From NCBI GenBank assembly GCA_027490555.1, contig JAIXXW010000368.1:1-7074 (forward strand): DNA of 7,074 nucleotides, given 5' to 3'. The position numbers and the translations under genes are program-made. The stretch comes from Comamonadaceae bacterium (GTDB taxonomy: Bacteria; Pseudomonadota; Gammaproteobacteria; Burkholderiales; Burkholderiaceae_C). Below are positions 1 through 5,998 of the stretch, piece by piece (the stretch's first letter is position 1; each line of letters begins with the position of its first letter). The notes under the pieces were generated by a model. That model did no database searches. It was not told the origin of the DNA and saw only the letters and a program-made list of their open reading frames with translations.

Positions 1-830
1 CGCAGCAGGTTCGACGCGCGGTCACGCACAGCGGTGCTGGCCGTGGCGGGCAGAAAGAAGCCGAACCACTCGCGCATGACCAGCTCGTCAAAACCCTGCT
101 CCCTGTAAGTGGGCACATTGGGGACAAAAGTGGAACGGGTCGGACCGGAAGTGGCCAGGATGCGGATACGGCCGCCGGCATGGTGCTGGATCCAGTCGCC
201 CAGCGGAGAGGACATGGAGGTGATCTGACCGCCCAGAACCTGAGGAACGCCAGGGCCCGAACCTGCAAAAGGCACGTTCAGGGACTGGATGTCGGCGATC
301 TGGGCGAAACGTCCCGCCAGCAGGTGCGGCATGGAGCCCGCGCCCGGATTGCCCACGGACGCCTTGCCGGGGTTGGCCTTGGCCCAGGCCACATACTGGC
401 GCAAATTGGTCACTTCCGCAGGGACCGCCGGGCCCACCACAAAAGCGTGGTCGGTGGCGTGGCCGATGGTGATCGGTGCCACATCGGCTTGCGAATAAGG
501 CAGCTTGGAATAAGAGTGGGGGTAAACCGTCAACATCGAAGCGGGGGTGTAGAGCATGGTCGCGCCATCGCCCGCTGCAGCTTTCAAAGCCGAGACACCG
601 ATTTGTCCGCCGGCGCCTGGCCGGTTTTCAACGATGATGTTGGTGGCATACACCCCGCGGAGCTTTTCGCCGATCCGACGCGCAAAAGCATCGGTTGTCC
701 CGCCGGGTGGAAAGCCGACCACAATCTTCAGGGTCTCGGGGATGGCCTGCGCGAACGCAGGCAGGTGGCCCATTCCAAGAGCGGCAACAGCGCTGGCGCC
801 GTGGATGAGGGCTTGACGACGGGTTTTCAT
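1..830 (-). CDS. Bug-family (TctC-like) periplasmic solute-binding protein, 3' end missing
   Basis: Translating the minus strand from the ATG at 830 gives 276 codons with no stop before the left edge, so roughly the last 45 residues of a usual ~320-residue Bug protein are missing. The N-terminus is an export signal: MKTRRQAL with paired arginines (Tat-like), a hydrophobic stretch to about residue 24, and a likely cut after AFA (25-27). Then come family hallmarks: IVVGFPPGGTTD (36-47, a ligand-loop motif), ENRPGAGG (68-75), a segment resembling the PGK..VGNPGAGS..H motif, and VPFAGSGPGVPQVLGGQ. Bug proteins bind small, usually carboxylated, solutes in the periplasm. Some feed tripartite tricarboxylate transporters, but most are orphans, and no membrane partner is visible here. 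The start is supported by GGAG six bases upstream (ribosome site at 837-840). The gene has its own plausible promoter. The family call is firm; the ligand cannot be read from sequence. Confidence 0.95.
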   Translation of the reverse strand, partial: MKTRRQALIHGASAVAALGMGHLPAFAQAIPETLKIVVGFPPGGTTDAFARRIGEKLRGVYATNIIVENRPGAGGQIGVSALKAAAGDGATMLYTPASMLTVYPHSYSKLPYSQADVAPITIGHATDHAFVVGPAVPAEVTNLRQYVAWAKANPGKASVGNPGAGSMPHLLAGRFAQIADIQSLNVPFAGSGPGVPQVLGGQITSMSSPLGDWIQHHAGGRIRILATSGPTRSTFVPNVPTYREQGFDELVMREWFGFFLPATASTAVRDRASNLL

Positions 831-836
831 GGGAGT

Positions 837-840
837 CTCC
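837..840 (-). promoter_or_regulatory. Ribosome binding site of the Bug-family gene
   Basis: On the minus strand GGAG lies six bases before the ATG at 830. It fixes that ATG as the start, in agreement with the signal peptide beginning there. Confidence 0.7.
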
Positions 841-870
841 TGGTTTTGAGTGGGGGTTGAAAACCGTTTC

Positions 871-899
871 ATGTTAAGCGAGTGCGCCGAAACAGCCAA
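871..899 (-). promoter_or_regulatory. Candidate sigma-70 promoter of the Bug-family gene
   Basis: On the minus strand TTGGCT (plus 894-899) and TAACAT (plus 871-876) are separated by exactly 17 bases. Each matches four of six consensus positions. Transcription would start near 864, giving a leader of about 34 bases that contains the GGAG ribosome site. The match was found by eye and is unproven. Confidence 0.4.
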
Positions 900-905
900 A
901 TAAAA

Positions 906-946
906 ATTCGCCGAATCCTTACATTTCATAAGCATTTGATGCAAAT
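906..946. repeat. Two short perfect inverted repeats upstream of the Bug-family gene
   Basis: ATTCG-C-CGAAT spans 906-916 and ATTTG-ATG-CAAAT spans 934-946. Both have perfect 5-base arms and lie just upstream of the candidate -35 element of the Bug-family gene, in an otherwise AT-rich gap. That position would suit a regulator binding site, but the arms are short and chance is possible. Confidence 0.3.
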
Positions 947-976
947 AAGAAACACCCCCTGGGGTTCACCCGGGTC

Positions 977-3181
977 TCATTTGGCAATCGGTGCAATGCT
1001 GCTGAACTGATCGGTCCACAACCTCAGCCCGGGCTGATCTTGCGGTTCGGTGCGGACCAAACGACCTTCGGCATCACGCACCTCGCGGTTGACCGAGGGG
1101 TGCGCCTTCAGGTAGGCCTGGTCGTGGGTCATGATGAAGTGCAAGTTTCTTCGGATGTTGCGCACCTCATCGGCCGCCTGGTACTTGTGGCGGTAGGCCA
1201 TGCCCAAGACTTCCGATTGCGCTTTCACAATGGGGTACAGGTTCAGGTAGGCGTTGGTGATGTTGATCGCGATGTAACCGTCCGGCTTCAGGTGATCGCT
1301 GTAGATGCGGAAGGCCTCACGGGTCAACAAATGGATGGGCACGGAACCGCCGGTGAAGGCGTCCAGGACGATGACGTCGTAGCGTTTGTCTTTGGGCAAC
1401 TGCTCCATGCGCAGCCTGGCGTCGCCCAGCAGGATGTTCTGCTCACGCGCCTTGCACGAAGACAGGTTGTCAAACCATTGCTGTGCGAAGCGAACAGCAG
1501 CGGGGTTGATTTCATAAAAATCATAGGCATCGCTCTCGCGGGCGAAATTCGCCAGCGTGCCGGCCCCCAGTCCGATCAGTGCTACAGACAGGCTGGGTTT
1601 TTGTTCCATGGCCCAAAGCAAGGTGTCGCCAATGCCACTGTCACGTGCGTAATAGGTGGTGGGCACGTGGCGCAGCGCGGGCGAGAGAAACTGCTGACCA
1701 TGGGTGACATTGCCGCTGAAAAATACCCGGTCGTTGCGCTCCGGGTCGGCGGCGAATCTGCGCTCCTTGACAGAGACCGTGCCATAGAAATTCCGGGCCT
1801 GGTCCAGAAGGATTTCCGTGCGGTCTGGCTGCTCAACCTCTCGCCAGGACCATGGGTTTTGCATCGCGACCAGCAAAGCCACCATGACCGCGGCGGTGAC
1901 CCACCCGGGGATTCGCACAGCCCAGCCGGCTCGGGTCCCTGAAGAACGGAACAGGACATGGCTGGCCAACAGGGCGACCAGCACCAGCGCCATCAACCAT
2001 TCATGGTAATCGTCAAACCATTGGGTGGCCACCAGGGTGACGAACAAGCCGCCAAAGGCTCCGCCGATGGACATGCACAGGTAAAACTCGGTCAACCAGC
2101 GGGTGTCGGCCGGTCTGCGGCGGTACAGCTCGCCGTGGCAGAGCATGCACACCACAAACAGCAAGGCGAAGTGGGACCAGCGCACTTCGTTGACACCGTA
2201 ATCCCATTGGAAGCCCAGCCAGCGCGGAATGTCGCTCATCCCTGCCGTGAGCAGCAACAGGAACAGCGTCAGGCCGGCGAACAGCTTGGGGCGGTACCAG
2301 CGCGGGTGGTCGAAAGTCAGGATGAAGGTGACCAGGTACAAACCCAGTGTGGAAATCCAGAGCCGGGGTTCGGGCGCCACGTCATGGCTGATCTGGTCGG
2401 TGGCTGCGATGAAAACCAGTGAAGCCAGGGCTGGCAAACCGATCCATGAAAAACGCTGGACCAGGGAGGGTTTGACCGGATCGCCCACGGCGGCCGCGCC
2501 GGGGGACGATGGCGCCTCATCGGCCGGCCCGCCACCAGGGCCGGACGGCGCGGCGCTGTGTTGCCAGGCACCCAAAGCCACCGGCAAGCACAGCAGGGCA
2601 AACACCCAGAAGCCCGCGGTCCAGAGCTGACCCATTTCCTGCTGTTCCAGCCAGGGCTCGAGGACAAAGGGAAAGGACAGCAGGGCCAAAAATGAGCCCA
2701 CATTCGACAAGGCGTACAAACGGAAGACGGATTTGGCGTGCGCGGTGCGGGTGAACCAGTGCTGCACCAGAGGCCCTGTGGTGGCCAGACAAAAATACGG
2801 CAAGCCCACGCTCACACCGAGGATCAGCAGCACCTGGGAGACAGGGGCGTCCGGGGATTGCGGCCGAAGGTCGACACCCGGCAGCACCTTGGAGGCCAAA
2901 AAAGCTGCAACGATCAGCAAAACCACATGGATCTGGGCCTGCAATCGGCGCGAGCGCAGGCTGGCCAGTGCGTGTGCGTACAAATAGCCCAGACAGAGCA
3001 AGGTCTGGAAAAAAAGCATGGCCGTTGTCCAGACGGCAGGGCTGCCACCAAACCAAGGCAAGATTTGCTTGCTGAGCAGGGGTTGCACCTGGAACAACAA
3101 AAACGCGCTGGTGAAAATCGTCAGCGCAAATGGCAAAAAACTCCATGGACTGGAGGAGTTTCTCAGAACAGCTTGGATCAT
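977..3181 (-). CDS. Fused multi-spanning membrane protein / spermidine-synthase-like domain
   Basis: This 734-residue protein matches the 'fused MFS/spermidine synthase' family. The N-terminal two-thirds (about 14-440) holds some 12-13 hydrophobic helices with family signatures such as LLFQVQPLLSKQILPWFGGSPAVW and LYALSNVGSFLALLSFPF. A Pro/Gly/Ala-rich loop at about 212-236 splits the membrane part. The C-terminal domain (about 450-734) is a Rossmann fold: GNVTHGQQ at 490, GLGAGTL at 537-543 (nucleotide loop), YEINP from 556, GDAR at 586, VLDAFTGGSVP around Asp607, and a terminal WTDQFSS. Spermidine synthases transfer aminopropyl from decarboxylated SAM to putrescine. Here the first Asp of the catalytic loop is kept, but the second acidic residue of the usual D-x-x-D-P is glycine, so classical activity is doubtful. 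The reading frame stays open to an ATG at 3319, but the extra 46 residues look non-coding (Cys pair, no helix) and carry no ribosome site. Met at 3181 is preferred, although it also lacks a clear one. A TTG at 3139 preceded by GGAG is another option. Confidence 0.87.
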   Translation of the reverse strand: MIQAVLRNSSSPWSFLPFALTIFTSAFLLFQVQPLLSKQILPWFGGSPAVWTTAMLFFQTLLCLGYLYAHALASLRSRRLQAQIHVVLLIVAAFLASKVLPGVDLRPQSPDAPVSQVLLILGVSVGLPYFCLATTGPLVQHWFTRTAHAKSVFRLYALSNVGSFLALLSFPFVLEPWLEQQEMGQLWTAGFWVFALLCLPVALGAWQHSAAPSGPGGGPADEAPSSPGAAAVGDPVKPSLVQRFSWIGLPALASLVFIAATDQISHDVAPEPRLWISTLGLYLVTFILTFDHPRWYRPKLFAGLTLFLLLLTAGMSDIPRWLGFQWDYGVNEVRWSHFALLFVVCMLCHGELYRRRPADTRWLTEFYLCMSIGGAFGGLFVTLVATQWFDDYHEWLMALVLVALLASHVLFRSSGTRAGWAVRIPGWVTAAVMVALLVAMQNPWSWREVEQPDRTEILLDQARNFYGTVSVKERRFAADPERNDRVFFSGNVTHGQQFLSPALRHVPTTYYARDSGIGDTLLWAMEQKPSLSVALIGLGAGTLANFARESDAYDFYEINPAAVRFAQQWFDNLSSCKAREQNILLGDARLRMEQLPKDKRYDVIVLDAFTGGSVPIHLLTREAFRIYSDHLKPDGYIAINITNAYLNLYPIVKAQSEVLGMAYRHKYQAADEVRNIRRNLHFIMTHDQAYLKAHPSVNREVRDAEGRLVRTEPQDQPGLRLWTDQFSSIAPIAK

Positions 3182-3208
3182 GGTTGGACTGGTGAGTGAA
3201 ATCAGGGG

Positions 3209-3240
3209 GCTTGGACCCACGTGGAATGACCGTCCAAAGC
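3209..3240 (-). promoter_or_regulatory. Hairpin in the presumed leader of the fused membrane gene
   Basis: The plus-strand arm GCTTGGAC (3209-3216) pairs with GTCCAAAGC (3232-3240) with one bulged base, giving an 8-bp stem. The 15-base loop begins with the 8-base palindrome CCACGTGG (3217-3224). Runs of G (3205-3209) and C (3248-3251) flank the stem and could extend it. The structure ends about 28 bases before the preferred ATG at 3181, so it could act in the transcript leader or as a protein site. There is no downstream T-run, so it is not a terminator. Function is unknown. Confidence 0.35.
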
Positions 3241-3346
3241 ATCCTGGCCCCACTCCGATGGCAGGCGCCCATCGGTCGCCTTCGCAACACACCGACGAAT
3301 CGGTCATGAATACGCGCATTCATCGGCCCGTGACAGGACGGCGCAG

Positions 3347-3352
3347 ATTCTA
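3347..3352 (-). promoter_or_regulatory. Candidate -10 element for the leftward fused gene
   Basis: The minus strand reads TGTAGAAT, with TAGAAT matching five of six positions of the -10 consensus inside a strongly AT-rich stretch. No good -35 hexamer is found 16-18 bases upstream, so this is a weak call. If it is used, the transcript would carry a leader of about 160 bases to the ATG at 3181, including the hairpin at 3209-3240. Confidence 0.25.
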
Positions 3353-3630
3353 CAAACATATTTTTTTTAATTTGCGGTTGGATGCCACGCGCAGACAGAT
3401 CGTGGATTAAGTTTTATTAAACAAACAGAATTTTTCTAATTAATTACAAATGTACCAATTTCGACGCCACGAAAGACCTTTTTTTGGCAGGGAATGGAGA
3501 AAGCCATTGGTAAGCAGAAAGATCGAGCGGCATCAACAGCCATTTTGAAATTCTGGGAAACACGGAGTCCCGATCCACCGCCCAGAAAATACAAGGGTAA
3601 ATACTTAGCGCGATTAACAACTCATCGGTT

Positions 3631-3660
3631 TTGCTGAGAGATTTTTGAAAAAAATAGATT
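3631..3660 (+). promoter_or_regulatory. Candidate promoter for the rightward methyltransferase-permease-ligase unit
   Basis: TTGCTG (3631-3636) and TAGATT (3655-3660) are 18 bases apart in AT-rich sequence. The -10 hexamer overlaps a perfect 10-base palindrome, AGATTAATCT (3656-3665), which could be a regulator site. TTGAAA at 3645-3650 is an alternative -35 but lacks a good partner. The leader would be about 70 bases. Read by eye only. Confidence 0.3.
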
Positions 3661-3724
3661 AATCTTGTCTTTTTCATTGGCCGGCGCTTCAACCCGTCCG
3701 ATGCCCAAACCGTGCGAATGATTC

Positions 3725-3730
3725 AAGGAG
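3725..3730 (+). promoter_or_regulatory. Ribosome binding site of the methyltransferase gene
   Basis: AAGGAG lies six bases before the ATG at 3737. It is the strongest ribosome site in the window. It matters because it confirms that translation begins upstream of the hydrophobic signal and not at an internal start that would give a cytoplasmic protein. Confidence 0.85.
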
Positions 3731-3736
3731 TTCAAA

Positions 3737-4594
3737 ATGAAACTGTTGCGTTTTGTGTGGCCTGTCCTGCTGGCGGGCTTGTCCACTTGGGCCGGTGCGT
3801 CCACCACCGGCAACGCCAGCCCTGCGGCTGCTCAACCCACGGCTTACGAACCGGTGCGCGGGCAAGCCGGCAAGGACGTGATCTGGATCCCCACCCCAGA
3901 AGGCCTGATCGACAAAATGCTCGAGACAGCCAAGGTGACCGAGCAAGACCGGCTGTTTGACCTGGGTGCGGGGGACGGCATCATCGCCATCACCGCTGCC
4001 CGCAAGTACGGAACACGGGCGGTGGGCATCGAATACAACCCCGACATGGCGCAATTTGCCAGGCGCAAAGTGGTCGAAGCGGGGGTGTCTGACAAGGTCA
4101 GGATCATCACGGGTGACATCTTCAAAGAAGACTTCAGTTCTGCGACAGTGGTCACGCTGTACCTGATGCCGCACCTGAACCTGAAGCTCCGTCCCACTTT
4201 GCTGCAGATGAAACCCGGCACGCGGGTCGTGTCCCATGCATTCACCATGGGCGATTGGGAGCCTGATGAGTCCTTCTCGTATCAACATTCGCAGGGCTAT
4301 TTCTGGGTCGTCCCGGCGCAAGTCGAAGGATCGTGGGTCATGCGCGGGCTTGAAGGCGGACCGATCCGCCTGAACATGAATCAACTCTTCCAGAACATTG
4401 GCGGTACCTTGACCAGCGGTGGACAAACGCGGTCCATGATGGGCGCAAAACTGCGTGGCGATGAGCTCAAGTTCCAATTCACCACACAGGATCAAAAGGT
4501 CCACAGCTTCACGGGCCGTGTCGAAGGTGAGCGCATCACAGGCACCGTGGTGTCGTCGTACATGCACACCCCTGTCGAAATCACACGCCGCTGA
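3737..4594 (+). CDS. Class I SAM-dependent methyltransferase with N-terminal export signal
   Basis: This is a 285-residue protein. Residues 1-21 look like a Sec signal: MKLLR, a hydrophobic core, then AGA before Ser22. A low-complexity Ala/Pro/Ser linker follows to about 37. The Rossmann domain (about 47-200) opens with DVIWIPTPEGLIDKML, then motif I DLGAGDG (75-81), the ribose-binding acid Glu99 in GIEYNPDM, Gly126-Asp127, TLYLMPHLN (140-148) where the catalytic/substrate loop sits, and PGTRVVSHAF (160-169). A C-terminal part (about 205-285) rich in predicted beta strands (GGTLTSGG, KLRGDELKF, FTGRVEGERITGTVV) resembles a small barrel add-on. The LYL(M/L)P and GTRVVSH motifs recall the FAM173-type lysine methyltransferases, but the substrate is unknown. 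The start is secured by AAGGAG. It is probably first in an operon with the permease. The odd point is that SAM is not known to be available outside the cytoplasm, so the leader may act as a membrane anchor or the fold may have another role. Confidence 0.88.
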   Translation: MKLLRFVWPVLLAGLSTWAGASTTGNASPAAAQPTAYEPVRGQAGKDVIWIPTPEGLIDKMLETAKVTEQDRLFDLGAGDGIIAITAARKYGTRAVGIEYNPDMAQFARRKVVEAGVSDKVRIITGDIFKEDFSSATVVTLYLMPHLNLKLRPTLLQMKPGTRVVSHAFTMGDWEPDESFSYQHSQGYFWVVPAQVEGSWVMRGLEGGPIRLNMNQLFQNIGGTLTSGGQTRSMMGAKLRGDELKFQFTTQDQKVHSFTGRVEGERITGTVVSSYMHTPVEITRR

Positions 4595-4626
4595 CCCCCG
4601 ACTGAAAAACTTTTTTGATCAAGCCG

Positions 4627-5994
4627 ATGAAATCCGATAACCCGTCCCCAGACAAAATGCTTCGCTTATTGTCCCCTCTTTCGGCCGTGGCGCTGATTGT
4701 CGGCATCGTGATCGGTGCCGGGATTTTCAAAACCCCCTCCTTGGTGGCAGGCATCAGTGGCGACGCAGGTTGGGCCTTGGTGCTGTGGCTGGCTGGCGCC
4801 ATGATTTCCATCATCGGCGCCCTGTGCTATGCGGAACTGTGCACGTCTTACCCCAGTGCGGGGGGCGATTACCATTTTCTCCACCGCGCCATGGGGCGTG
4901 ACCTGTCCTTCATCTATGGCTGGTCACGGGCCACCATCATCAACACGGGCTCCATCGCCTTGCTGGCATTCGTCTTTGGCGATTACATGAGCACGGTCGT
5001 GCATCTGGGGGCCTATTCCAGCGCCATCTGGGCGCTGCTGGTTGTGCTGGTCCTGACCGGGGTGAATATCCTGGGCATCCAGGCGTCTTCGCGCATGCAG
5101 ACTTGGCTGACGGCCACAGAGATCGTGGGCCTGCTGGCGGTGGTGGTGGCCGGCTTCTGGGTGGATGCGCCCGCATCCGGTGCCATCAGCTGGTTTGCGC
5201 AAGCGCCCGCTCCCGCCCAATGGGGGCTGTGCCTGGTTTTTGTCTTGCTGACGTTTGGCGGCTGGAACGAAGCGGCCTACATCTCCGCAGAACTCAAAGG
5301 CGGGCCCCGCACCATGGTGCGGGTCATTTTGGCCAGCATGGTCACCCTGATGGTGATTTACTTTCTCGTCAACCTGGCCCTGCTGTTGGGACTGGGCCTG
5401 AGCGGCTTGAGCCAAAGCAAAACCGCCGCTGCCGATCTGCTGGGCGTGGCCTTTGGCCCTTGGGCCCAAAAGGCCCTGGGCTTGTTTGTGGCCATTGCCG
5501 CCCTGACCAGCATCAATGCCACCATGTTCGTTGGGGCAAGAACCAATTTTGCGGTGGGCAGCGACTGGAAAGCGCTGCGCGGACTGGGCCAATGGCAGCT
5601 GAACATCGGCAGCCCCAAGCAAGCCTTGTTGCTGCAAGCGGCCATCAGCATCGGCTTGATCATTTTGGGCACCCAGGAGGCCGACGGATTTTCTGCCATG
5701 GTCGAGTTCACCGCACCGGTTTTCTGGGGTTTCCTCTGCCTGGTGGGACTTTCCCTGATCTGGTTGCGACAAACCGACCCACGCACGGTGCGCCCCTTCA
5801 AAGTGCCGCTGTACCCCCTGCTGCCTTTGATCTTTTGCGCGGCCTGCGCCTGGCTGACTTACTCCAGCATCAATTACGCGATTTCGCAAAAAGCCATCCA
5901 TGTCTCCATGTGGCTCATTGCCAGCGGCATCCTGGCTTTGCTGATCCTGCGTATCCGTGAAAAATCGATGAGCCACCTGCCCGACGAAGCCTGA
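4627..5994 (+). CDS. APC-superfamily amino-acid-type permease
   Basis: This 455-residue protein, the usual length for the family, has about 12 hydrophobic helices and belongs to the amino acid-polyamine-organocation superfamily, closest in style to LAT-like exchangers and related permeases. The unwound first helix motif GAGIF is at 30-34, the helix 2-3 signature AEL..SYPSAGGDY ends at 78-82, and FGGWNEAAYISAELK (210-224) matches the conserved helix 6 region. RPFKVPLYPLLPLIF near 389-403 is the typical late loop. It moves amino acids or related amines or carboxylates across the inner membrane; the exact substrate is not readable. The frame is open to a TTG at 4615, but ATG 4627 is the better start. 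Neither has a strong ribosome site, suggesting coupling to the methyltransferase gene, whose stop lies 32 bases upstream. No terminator is seen in that gap. Confidence 0.92.
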   Translation: MKSDNPSPDKMLRLLSPLSAVALIVGIVIGAGIFKTPSLVAGISGDAGWALVLWLAGAMISIIGALCYAELCTSYPSAGGDYHFLHRAMGRDLSFIYGWSRATIINTGSIALLAFVFGDYMSTVVHLGAYSSAIWALLVVLVLTGVNILGIQASSRMQTWLTATEIVGLLAVVVAGFWVDAPASGAISWFAQAPAPAQWGLCLVFVLLTFGGWNEAAYISAELKGGPRTMVRVILASMVTLMVIYFLVNLALLLGLGLSGLSQSKTAAADLLGVAFGPWAQKALGLFVAIAALTSINATMFVGARTNFAVGSDWKALRGLGQWQLNIGSPKQALLLQAAISIGLIILGTQEADGFSAMVEFTAPVFWGFLCLVGLSLIWLRQTDPRTVRPFKVPLYPLLPLIFCAACAWLTYSSINYAISQKAIHVSMWLIASGILALLILRIREKSMSHLPDEA

Positions 5995-5998
5995 GTCC

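Larger units (their letters stand above)
3182..3736. other. Divergent intergenic region with AT-rich blocks
   Basis: No convincing gene lies in these 555 bases. By hand count, 3351-3460 is about 29% GC and 3601-3680 about 31% GC, while 3461-3600 is near 49%; the flanking genes are much richer in GC. The part next to the leftward gene (3182-3340) is GC-rich and holds a hairpin. Weak -10-like hexamers face both ways (TAGAAT on minus at 3347-3352, TAGATT on plus at 3655-3660). Two marginal reading frames exist: 77 codons on minus (3444-3677) and 47 codons on plus (3494-3637). Neither has a good ribosome site or recognisable domain. A 7-base inverted repeat, TTCTGGG/CCCAGAA, lies at 3551-3557 and 3581-3587. 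The region probably holds the promoters of both transcription units, possibly with decayed sequence. Confidence 0.6.

Noticed and set aside
180..860. A 226-codon plus-strand frame opposite the Bug-family gene
   Set aside because: The minus strand encodes a complete signal peptide and Bug motifs with a ribosome site. The plus frame has no domain.
951..976. A C-rich/G-rich inverted repeat after the stop of the fused gene, considered as a terminator
   Set aside because: The usable stem is only about four base pairs with a tight loop, and the following T-rich stretch is interrupted.
1040..1942. A 300-codon plus-strand frame opposite the spermidine-synthase-like domain
   Set aside because: The opposite frame carries the nucleotide-binding motifs; this one is a shadow without recognisable features.
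2517..3359. A 280-codon minus-strand frame overlapping the fused gene in another phase
   Set aside because: It lacks hydrophobic helices and domains, while the main frame has the conserved membrane signatures across the same bases.
3494..3637. A 47-codon plus-strand frame in the intergenic region
   Set aside because: The AGGGA before its ATG is too close to act as a normal ribosome site, and the product is not recognised.
3444..3677. A 77-codon minus-strand frame in the intergenic region
   Set aside because: It has a Lys-rich N-terminus and AT-rich codons, but no ribosome site and no recognisable domain. It is kept as a point to check, not as a gene.
3689..4567. A 292-codon open frame antisense to the methyltransferase
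   Set aside because: The sense strand has a strong ribosome site and methyltransferase motifs. The antisense product is rich in His, Arg and Asp, without recognisable structure.
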